Shown one piece after another: positions 1 through 4,407 of a DNA stretch of 5,377 bases (its first letter is position 1; every line of letters begins with the position of its first letter). The notes beneath the pieces were generated by a model, which was not told the origin of the DNA, did not search any database, and was given only the letters and a program-made list of their open reading frames with translations. Source of the DNA: Planctomycetaceae bacterium (GTDB lineage Bacteria > Planctomycetota > Planctomycetia > Pirellulales > Thermoguttaceae); NCBI GenBank assembly GCA_031283825.1, contig JAITAZ010000469.1, forward strand, positions 1 to 5,377, given 5' to 3'. The position numbers were made by a program, and so were the translations under genes.

Positions 1-1
1 A

Positions 2-31
2 CCGCAAATGCCCGGAGGAGAAATGTATTAA
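2..31 (+). CDS. possible 3' end of an upstream gene (last 9 codons)
   Basis: The first ~30 bases are visibly richer in G+C than the AT-rich DNA that follows, as would be expected if a coding region ended here. In the frame starting at base 2 they read PQMPGGEMY and then a TAA stop at 29-31. A terminator-like hairpin follows at 79-143, which fits a gene end. Another frame (starting at base 3) stays open to a stop at 78-80, directly abutting that hairpin, and a third stops at 37-39, so the frame cannot be decided from this window. No product can be named from so few residues. Confidence 0.3.
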   Translation, partial: PQMPGGEMY

Positions 32-78
32 AAAATTAAATTCTAAACCAAGTGTTCAGTTAGTTAATTTTTCCAAAT

Positions 79-143
79 AAACGCTAGACCATTAATGATA
101 ATTATCAAAGACGATAAAATCTTTAATGTTTCTAGCGTTTTTT
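79..143 (+). terminator. terminator-like stem-loop after the upstream gene
   Basis: AAACGCTAGA (79-88) and TCTAGCGTTT (131-140) form a perfect 10-bp stem. It is extended inward by CATTAA (90-95) pairing with TTAATG (123-128) across a small internal loop. The right arm runs into six T residues (138-143), the layout of an intrinsic terminator on the + strand, although the loop is longer than usual. The apex contains a 12-bp perfect palindrome, TGATAATTATCA (96-107), which may simply fold as a side hairpin. It most likely ends transcription of whatever gene lies left of the window. Confidence 0.5.
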
Positions 144-217
144 ATGTTGTAGAAAACTCTAATAACTTGCAGCTATTCGCACTATTCCGTAGATAATCTC
201 TCGACTAAAAATAACCC

Positions 218-302
218 CAGATTAGGTCGCGTTGCCGAAGGCAGATTAGGTAGGCGACCGTAGGTTCGCAACCTTTCGGCGAAAGGGTCGCCTACCTGTC
301 TG
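218..302. repeat. GC-rich REP-like palindromic cluster
   Basis: AGGTAGGCGACC (248-259) and GGTCGCCTACCT (286-297) are perfect 12-bp inverted repeats. They are extended outward by CAGA (242-245) pairing with TCTG (299-302). Between the arms lie two possible small hairpins: AGGTT-CGC-AACCT (262-274) and CTTTC-GGC-GAAAG (273-285), which share two bases. Together they suggest a cruciform or cloverleaf-like fold. CAGATTAGGT is also directly repeated at 218-227 and 242-251. A similar half motif (GGCGAAAG-ATCGCCTACCT) recurs at 2368-2386 ahead of motA, so this looks like one member of a dispersed intergenic repeat family of REP or MITE type. Confidence 0.6.
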
Positions 303-367
303 GAGTAGCATGTGCGTAACATGAGTTACTATCTTCATAATTGTAATTTTCGGAATAATTCTCAAAA

Positions 368-436
368 TCGAAATTAACTAGGTTGAAAAATTGGAAAGTA
401 ATCATTTTGTATTATTTTTTTCTCCGTTAATTTCGA
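368..436. repeat. 11-bp inverted repeat in the upstream region of gene 1
   Basis: TCGAAATTAAC (368-378) and GTTAATTTCGA (426-436) are perfect inverted repeats separated by 47 bases. With a two-base bulge the stem continues by GG (381-382) to CC (424-425). The position, about 110-180 bp before the start codon, would suit a looped operator or a 5' UTR hairpin. In AT-rich DNA an 11-bp match is not strong proof of function. Confidence 0.3.
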
Positions 437-547
437 CAAATTGTTGTAAGCGAAATTTTGTCTTTGTATTTCGCTCGCGGCAGAATCGCCGCAGAATTTG
501 TTTGTAGTTGTCCTGTAAAAAATCATTCATTTAATTGGAGATTTACA

Positions 548-1885
548 ATGCGATCAATCGCTTTAAGTTTTGTTTTTGTATTAGCAATTTCATATCAAAT
601 TGCAATCGTCAACGCACAATCCGCCGATAACAACGGAGATCTGGAAAATATCGCGCCCATTCTCAAAATCGCCGAAAATAATAGCTCGGCAGAAATCGGA
701 TCAATTAATAATAGTATCAGCGAAACCGATTCGCTCCCGACACTAGGATTGCCGTCATTGCAACCCGCTAACGAAATTACCTCCGAAAATAATCAAGAAA
801 ACTCCGCCAATATTTCAGACTCAAATAATACGTCAAACGCCGATACTAATACTAATAATACTGCTGCTGATTCTAATTCTGATTCTAATACTAATTCCGA
901 TAGCAAGTCTAACGACGTCGGAATATCGCAATCTTGGGATAAATGGAATAATCAATTTTCGCCGCGAAATAATAACTCTCCCGTTCCCAAAGGCGAGTTG
1001 CCGCCTCCTCCAGCGTACAATAATAACAACAACAGCGGTAATTACGGTTATAGCTACGGTTACGATTACGGTTACGATAGATACGGTAACAATAAAGCCC
1101 CCGCTAATCAATCTATTTCGTCCGAACAATACGAAAATAAACCAATTCCATATTTAATGTGGCATCGCGATCCTTGGACGCATCGTTTGAGTTTAGCACC
1201 TTATGCTCCGGGTTATGCGGCAGCTCCAAATGATTTTCAAATTCCGCCGTCAGATTTTAGTCGATGGCTTACTAAATTTCCGAGTCATGGAGTTTATTGG
1301 AAACCGACTCAATATTTAGGTTATTACGATCAAATGCCGGAAATCGTTAGCGCAACGCCAAGTCGTAGTCAGTTGATTCTTGGTTATCCGAATGTTCCTC
1401 AAACGCAATATCGCGATCCTTATACAGGTCAACCGCTGAATTACAATCCAGCAATTAACCCTGAACAACTTTTACCAGTTCGCGAATCGTTGTTAGACCG
1501 ATGGAGACAACGCTCTCTAGCAAGACGCTCAGCGCCGCTTGGTCAATTCCCGGGTCAACCTCCAATATTGCCTCAACCAACGCCATCGCCGCTATTCGGA
1601 GGACAACCGCAATTTTACAACCCAAATCAACCAAACGCACAAGAAAATCAACAAGAATTTAACCAAAATCAATACAGCAGACAATTTCAACAAAACCAAT
1701 TCCAAACCCAACCAAGATACGTAAGAAGACCAATAGGAAGATTCAGACAAGGCTTGAGAGATAGAATCCAAAAACTCGGAATTTTCGAAGCCCTTACGCA
1801 AAGTCGTTCTGGAAACATAAATCCCAATACGCCAAATTCAAACGCCGTTTACGGAGAAGCCCCAAATTACGACGGAACAAATTAG
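548..1885 (+). CDS. secreted Asn/Gln/Pro-rich low-complexity protein of unknown function
   Basis: This 445-aa protein is not recognised. The ATG at 548 is preferred over an upstream TTG (458) because GGAG lies at 537-540, seven bases before it, and because translation then begins with a classic signal peptide: MRS, a hydrophobic core at about 4-21, and a VNA|QS cleavage site after residue 23. The mature part is built in zones. Residues ~41-148 are rich in Asn, Ser, Asp and Thr. At 152-182 come PPPP, then Asn and Gly/Tyr runs such as GYSYGYDYGYDRYG. Residues ~197-345 are Tyr/Pro/Trp-rich and less repetitive (WHRDPWTHRLSLAP; DRWRQRSLARR), and may be a small folded domain. Residues 346-390 are Pro/Gln/Asn-rich, and the tail ~391-420 is basic (RRPIGRFRQGLRDR). 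No membrane anchor, sorting motif or enzyme motif is visible. It stands alone, more than 500 bp from each neighbour. It is probably a periplasmic or surface-exposed structural protein; function is unknown. Confidence 0.85.
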   Translation: MRSIALSFVFVLAISYQIAIVNAQSADNNGDLENIAPILKIAENNSSAEIGSINNSISETDSLPTLGLPSLQPANEITSENNQENSANISDSNNTSNADTNTNNTAADSNSDSNTNSDSKSNDVGISQSWDKWNNQFSPRNNNSPVPKGELPPPPAYNNNNNSGNYGYSYGYDYGYDRYGNNKAPANQSISSEQYENKPIPYLMWHRDPWTHRLSLAPYAPGYAAAPNDFQIPPSDFSRWLTKFPSHGVYWKPTQYLGYYDQMPEIVSATPSRSQLILGYPNVPQTQYRDPYTGQPLNYNPAINPEQLLPVRESLLDRWRQRSLARRSAPLGQFPGQPPILPQPTPSPLFGGQPQFYNPNQPNAQENQQEFNQNQYSRQFQQNQFQTQPRYVRRPIGRFRQGLRDRIQKLGIFEALTQSRSGNINPNTPNSNAVYGEAPNYDGTN

Positions 1886-1917
1886 GTGCAAATTACTTGA
1901 ACGTAAACAAATATTTC

Positions 1918-2065
1918 ATTTTTTAGGGGACAAATGGGGCATCGTTGCTTGAAATCGAAAGATTAACGACTCAAAAGAAATCGCTTTTGAGTCGTTTCAA
2001 AAAGACAGATTTTCAACCCCAAAGTCCCCAATGTCGCCTTCGTCCCAAATGTTCCCCCAAAAAAT
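1918..2065 (-). repeat. structured intergenic repeat element, copy 1 (reverse orientation)
   Basis: The ends form an imperfect inverted repeat: ATTTTTTAGGGG (1918-1929) against CCCCCAAAAAAT (2054-2065), 11 of 12 matching. Inside, GGGGAC (1926-1931) pairs with GTCCCC (2024-2029), TGGGG (1935-1939) with CCCCA (2017-2021), and TTGAAATC (1949-1956) with GATTTTCAA (2008-2016, one bulge). A perfect 13-bp hairpin sits at 1965-1996. The right part is four 9-nt units in register (2020-2055): CAAAGTCCC, CAATGTCGC, CTTCGTCCC, AAATGTTCC. Read on the minus strand the element aligns with the motA-motB spacer (3423-3537), including GTTGAAAATCTGT and CGATTTCAAGCAAC. It has no coding capacity, so it would be non-autonomous. 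The family is not one I recognise. Confidence 0.6.
1965..1996. terminator. 13-bp perfect hairpin downstream of gene 1, possible terminator
   Basis: AACGACTCAAAAG (1965-1977) and CTTTTGAGTCGTT (1984-1996) form a perfect 13-bp stem with a 6-base loop, 80 bases after the stop codon of the secreted-protein gene. It is the strongest hairpin near that gene and could stop transcription or protect the mRNA 3' end. A T-tract is missing after it on the + strand (TCAAAAAGA follows), so it is not a textbook intrinsic terminator. It is also the core of the larger repeat element around it and is absent from that element's other copy. Confidence 0.4.
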
Positions 2066-2278
2066 TATAATTCTATACGACAATTTTCTGCTGGTTTGCT
2101 TTTATCAAAAATTTCAATAATTGTCTAAAAAACTTAATCTGGTTGTAACGATTTTATTGATTATTTGTTTCAGTTCCGGCAAGCGGGGCGAAAAATCTTT
2201 TATTTATTGTTTCAAAATTTGACTGTTGGACTGAGTAATCTATATTGAACTAGATATTTTGTTTTTTTGAAAGTAGGT

Positions 2279-2343
2279 AAATTTCGTTTTTTGCAGACGT
2301 AATAATATTTGTACATTATTGGCTAGCCTGCTAGACGAAATTT
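2279..2343. repeat. nested stem-loop upstream of motA
   Basis: AAATTTCGT (2279-2287) and ACGAAATTT (2335-2343) are perfect 9-bp inverted repeats. Nested inside are GCAG (2293-2296) with CTGC (2328-2331), and AATAAT (2301-2306) with ATTATT (2315-2320), leaving an 8-base loop. The three helices share one axis, which suggests a structured RNA or a palindromic DNA element. It lies 144 bp before the motA start. There is no T-run after it. Confidence 0.4.
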
Positions 2344-2365
2344 CTGATTATAGAAAAAGGTCATT

Positions 2366-2387
2366 GGGGCGAAAGATCGCCTACCTA
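2366..2387. repeat. half copy of the REP-like motif
   Basis: GGCGAAAGATCGCCTACCT (2368-2386) matches 278-297 of the upstream palindromic cluster except for one missing base and one substitution. Only the right arm is present; the left arm AGGTAGGCGACC is not found nearby. It is either a decayed copy or a single-unit member of the family. Confidence 0.5.
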
Positions 2388-2405
2388 CAGAATAATTACA
2401 AATAA
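2386..2405 (+). repeat. ACAGRATARTTACAAA motif ahead of motA (also at 2460 and 3541)
   Basis: TACAGAATAATTACAAATAA at 2386-2405 recurs as ACAGGATAATTTACAAAT at 2460-2477 and as TACAGAATAGTTACAAAATA at 3541-3560, i.e. twice ahead of motA and once ahead of motB. The three copies differ by one substitution and one inserted base at most per pair of similar segments. Such a motif shared by the two stator genes could be a common promoter or regulator site, but the AT-rich composition makes chance similarity possible. Confidence 0.3.
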
Positions 2406-2486
2406 CAACTTAAAATAATTTAACCGAACTTTAAAGTGTAAGTAGTTTACAATTTTTTCACAGGATAATTTACAAATTTAATTGAA

Positions 2487-3263
2487 ATGGATCGTGCAAG
2501 TGTAATAGGTATTGTATTTGGCTCGACAGTAATTGTGCTTTCGGTGATGGTCAATGGAGTCAATAGAATTTTTATGTTTATTGATACTGCGTCAGTATTG
2601 ATTGTTTTCGGCGGCGCTTCGGCGTCGATGCTTATTTCCTATCCGCTTTCAGACTTAATGGTTTTAGGGACTTGCTTCAAGAAAACATTTTTCAACCATA
2701 AAGAAGACCCGATGGAAGCAATTACTTTGATTGTCTCTCTCGCTGACACCGCACGCCGCGAAGGATTGCTTTCGCTCGAAAATCGTATGCAAGACATCGA
2801 AGACCCATTTATCGCCGGAGGTATCCGTATGGCTATCGACGGACTAGCACCGGAAATCGTCGAAGCGGTAATGAATACCGAAATCGACGCCGTAAACGCA
2901 AGACATCTTTATAATCGCTCTCTGGTCTCTAACTTTGGAAAATACGCGCCAGCTTTCGGGATGATCGGAACGTTAATTGGACTCGTTTTGATGATGGCAG
3001 ATTTCAATCCTGAATCTATCGGAAAAGCAATGGCAGTATGCTTGTTGACAACGCTTTACGGCTCAGTTCTGTCAAACTTATACTTCCTGCCGATGGCAGA
3101 TAAACTCGGTTTTCTAAACGATTTCGAAATACGCACAAAAGAAATCGCAGTCAAAGGAATTGTTGCTATTCAAGCAGGGGAAAACCCAAGAGTCATAAAA
3201 CAAAAACTAATGACATACGTACCGCCAACACAAAGACCAGAAGAAGACGAAGATAACGCATAA
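2487..3263 (+). CDS. motA: flagellar motor stator protein MotA (PomA-like)
   Basis: MotA is the inner-membrane stator subunit that, with MotB, conducts ions and applies torque to the rotor. The 258-aa product has the family layout. TM1 (~4-22) and TM2 (~30-52) are followed by a large cytoplasmic loop with ADTARREGLLSLE (R90 and E98 fall at the positions of the E. coli rotor-contact charges). TM3 begins with APAFGMIGTLIGLV (conserved P155), and TM4 has LLTTLYGSVLSN and FLPMADKL (P202). The end carries the typical AGENPR motif and an acidic tail. The length is close to PomA (~253 aa). The Thr residues in TM3/TM4 (T162, T188, T189) and the LLTTLYG motif resemble Na+-type PomA/MotP rather than H+-type MotA, so Na+ coupling is inferred, not shown. 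The ATG at 2487 has no nearby Shine-Dalgarno; AGGA at 2462-2465 is too far away. motB lies 346 bp downstream. Confidence 0.95.
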   Translation: MDRASVIGIVFGSTVIVLSVMVNGVNRIFMFIDTASVLIVFGGASASMLISYPLSDLMVLGTCFKKTFFNHKEDPMEAITLIVSLADTARREGLLSLENRMQDIEDPFIAGGIRMAIDGLAPEIVEAVMNTEIDAVNARHLYNRSLVSNFGKYAPAFGMIGTLIGLVLMMADFNPESIGKAMAVCLLTTLYGSVLSNLYFLPMADKLGFLNDFEIRTKEIAVKGIVAIQAGENPRVIKQKLMTYVPPTQRPEEDEDNA

Positions 3264-3422
3264 CAAAATCAAACTAGATTCAGCTCGCAATTCGTCAGAC
3301 AGTTGACAAGTAACATTTTAGAGATTTAATTGGAAAGAATAAAAAATTTATCTCGACAATTAAAAAAGAATAATATTTCAACAGAGAATATTCGTATTGT
3401 TTTTTAAGATGAAAGTTGTTGT

Positions 3423-3537
3423 ATTTTTGAAGGACAAAAAGGACAAAAGAGACGTTTGGAGTTAAAATCTGTTTGAAAATCCTCAATCGTTTACCTCCCG
3501 ATTTCAAACAACAACGTCCCTTTGGTTGCTTAAAAAT
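3423..3537 (+). repeat. structured intergenic repeat element, copy 2 (forward orientation)
   Basis: Aligned with the reverse complement of 1918-2065, the same blocks appear in the same order. A T-rich end (ATTTTTG, 3423-3429) is followed by three 9-nt units AGGACAAAA, AGGACAAAA, GAGACGTTT (3431-3457). Then come GGAGTTAAAATCTGT, a spacer, CGATTTCAAACAACAACGTCCC (3499-3520) and TTAAAAAT at the far end. The right block differs from copy 1 at four of 22 positions, all transitions. GTTTGAAAATC (3471-3481) pairs with GATTTCAAAC (3500-3509) with one bulged A, and GACGTT (3451-3456) with AACGTC (3513-3518). The 13-bp hairpin of copy 1 is missing here, making this copy about 33 bp shorter. Confidence 0.55.
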
Positions 3538-3562
3538 TATTACAGAATAGTTACAAAATAAT

Positions 3563-3587
3563 AATTCCGAATTCCGAATTCCGAATT
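3563..3587 (+). repeat. AATTCCG triple tandem repeat ahead of motB
   Basis: AATTCCG occurs three times without interruption (3563-3583) and is followed by a partial fourth unit AATT. The array ends 22 bases before the motB start codon and nine before the GGAG ribosome binding site. A 7-bp unit could change in number by slippage and alter the promoter-to-RBS distance, but there is no evidence for that in a single sequence. Confidence 0.7.
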
Positions 3588-3595
3588 AAAAAATT

Positions 3596-3599
3596 GGAG
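3596..3599 (+). promoter_or_regulatory. motB ribosome binding site
   Basis: GGAG lies ten bases before the motB ATG at 3610, in the context TTGGAG. The same TTGGAG context precedes the secreted-protein gene (535-540) and TTTTGGAG precedes the ACT gene (4395-4402), so this appears to be the standard Shine-Dalgarno form of this genome. motA is the exception. Confidence 0.7.
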
Positions 3600-3609
3600 T
3601 TTATTTATT

Positions 3610-4326
3610 ATGGCTAGACCTAAACCTGCGGAGGAAGGAGTTCCTCTTTGGATAGTATCGTTTGGCGATATGATGTCGTTATTGCTTACGTTTTTTATTT
3701 TACTTTTTTCGATGAGTACGCTTGAGATACCTAAAATAGCGGCGGCGATAGAGGCGTTGAATACAGGTTTTGGCTATCACGGCGAAGGACAAGCGAATAA
3801 ATTTGAAATTGTCAAAAAGCGAGTAGAAAACATGATGAAAAAACAAGGCGACCGCCGTCCGGTAACTCCAAGAATAATTCCGCCCATTGTCGCCGATCCG
3901 GGTAATGTAATTCGTATTATTGTTCCGAAGGTAATTCAAGACACAACACTAGGTTATTTTATCTGGTTTGACTTCAACAGCGATGAATTAACAGAACAAG
4001 CAAAATTGAATTTAGAACACGTCAAAGAGGAATTTAAGGGTTCGCAATATGTTGTAATTATTAAGGGACACGCGGGCGCAAGTGAAAATCAATCGTACCG
4101 TTCAGCGTTTTCTCTCGCGTTTACGAGAGCTAATAACGTGCGAAATCATCTAGTATCGCTGGGCTTTGAAGAAGAAAGACTACAGATAAACGTAGTCGGA
4201 AGTTTTGATCCGATAGATCGCTCTATACTTCCTTTCGAATTAGACCCTAGAATGGCGAACTCAGTCGTACAAATTGTCCCTACTAAAGAGGTGCGGCGTA
4301 ATATTCCCGGAATGAACGGACAGTAG
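3610..4326 (+). CDS. motB: flagellar motor stator protein MotB (OmpA/MotB family)
   Basis: MotB pairs with MotA to form the ion channel and anchors the stator to peptidoglycan. The 238-aa product starts with a short cytoplasmic tail, then the single TM segment with WIVSFGDMMSLLLTFFILLF (13-32), in which D20 is the essential ion-carrying Asp. A linker/plug region (~38-110) follows, and then an OmpA-like periplasmic domain from about 115 (FIWFDFNSDELTEQAKLNL) to 223 (NSVVQIV). The Arg of the RA motif is kept (R173), but the usual GHTD is GHAG (153-156) and the terminal NRRVEI is replaced by MANSVVQI, so peptidoglycan binding may differ. The protein is shorter than E. coli MotB (308 aa). ATG with GGAG ten bases upstream supports the start. 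It lies 346 bp after motA and is followed by a T-rich spacer. Confidence 0.92.
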   Translation: MARPKPAEEGVPLWIVSFGDMMSLLLTFFILLFSMSTLEIPKIAAAIEALNTGFGYHGEGQANKFEIVKKRVENMMKKQGDRRPVTPRIIPPIVADPGNVIRIIVPKVIQDTTLGYFIWFDFNSDELTEQAKLNLEHVKEEFKGSQYVVIIKGHAGASENQSYRSAFSLAFTRANNVRNHLVSLGFEEERLQINVVGSFDPIDRSILPFELDPRMANSVVQIVPTKEVRRNIPGMNGQ

Positions 4327-4407
4327 TTTTTTTTATAGTTGTAGTTATTGTTGTATTAGTTGTAGTAGCATATTTTTTTATTTGTGGATTTAATTTTTGG
4401 AGTGGCG
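4327..4407 (+). other. C-depleted T-rich spacer after motB
   Basis: After the motB stop, bases 4322-4368 contain no C. They begin with eight T residues and carry TAGTTGTAGT twice (4336-4345 and 4357-4366). No hairpin precedes the T-run, so it is not a clear intrinsic terminator. The spacer is short enough for the ACT gene to be co-transcribed with motB. Confidence 0.4.

Larger units (their letters stand above)
144..547. other. gene-free region upstream of the secreted-protein gene
   Basis: I see no credible protein gene on either strand here. The region holds the GC-rich palindromic cluster at 218-302, which stands out from its AT-rich surroundings, an 11-bp inverted repeat (368-378 with 426-436), and the ribosome binding site of the next gene (537-540). 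A promoter for the gene at 548 is expected between about 380 and 500. TTGAAA at 383-388 and TATTAT at 410-415 are present, but their 21-bp spacing is wrong for a standard sigma-70 promoter, so I do not call one. Confidence 0.6.
1886..2486. other. 601-bp gene-free spacer between the secreted-protein gene and motA
   Basis: No plausible ORF on either strand. It contains a structured repeat element (1918-2065), a nested stem-loop (2279-2343), a half copy of the REP-like motif (2366-2387), and two copies of an ACAGRATAATT(T)ACAAAT motif (2387-2403 and 2460-2477) just ahead of motA. The stretch 2066-2278 is plain AT-rich DNA in which I see nothing definite. The motA promoter must lie somewhere here, but I cannot place it with confidence. 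Confidence 0.6.
3264..3609. other. 346-bp spacer between motA and motB
   Basis: motA and motB are usually adjacent or overlapping, so this gap is unusual. It carries the second copy of the intergenic repeat element (3423-3537), a motif shared with the motA upstream region (3541-3560), a triple AATTCCG tandem repeat (3563-3583) and the motB ribosome binding site (3596-3599). The first part (3264-3408) is AT-rich with short inverted repeats only. The one small ORF, at 3409-3465, lies partly in the repeat and is not called as a gene. Confidence 0.6.

Noticed and set aside
96..107. TGATAATTATCA as a Fur-box-like operator
   Set aside because: It is a perfect palindrome with Fur-like trimers but shorter than the 15-bp 7-1-7 core, lies in the loop of a terminator-like hairpin, and no gene starts within 400 bp.
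218..302. tRNA or other classical RNA gene because of the cloverleaf-like pairing
   Set aside because: The arm lengths and loops do not fit a tRNA: there is no T-loop TTC consensus in place, no anticodon arm of the right size and no acceptor end.
458..547. TTG start extending gene 1 by 30 residues
   Set aside because: The extension lacks a ribosome binding site and would bury the signal peptide behind a Cys/Arg-containing leader; the ATG at 548 has GGAG seven bases upstream.
833..1129. 98-aa minus-strand ORF rich in Val and Ile
   Set aside because: It is the antisense shadow of the low-complexity Asn/Asp/Ser coding repeats of the secreted-protein gene; its pseudo-hydrophobic sequence follows from complementary codons and it has no supporting context.
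1918..2065. CRISPR array or insertion sequence
   Set aside because: The 9-nt units are too short and have no spacers, so they are not CRISPR repeats; no transposase ORF and no clear target-site duplication are seen, so it is not an intact insertion sequence.
2079..2125. GACAATT/AATTGTC 7-bp inverted repeat
   Set aside because: It is too short, with a 33-base loop in AT-rich DNA; such matches are expected by chance.
2432..2458. Sigma-28 type flagellar promoter before motA (TAAAGTGT)
   Set aside because: The -35-like TAAAGTGT is present but nothing resembling GCCGATAA follows at the required spacing.
3295..3507. 70-aa minus-strand ORF between motA and motB
   Set aside because: It runs through the repeat element and AT-rich spacer, is rich in Phe, Leu, Lys and Tyr as random AT-rich frames are, and shows no recognisable domain.
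4384..4407. GTG start extending the ACT protein by eight residues
   Set aside because: The GGAG at 4399-4402 lies inside this extension and is well placed for the ATG at 4408, where ACT domain 1 begins.
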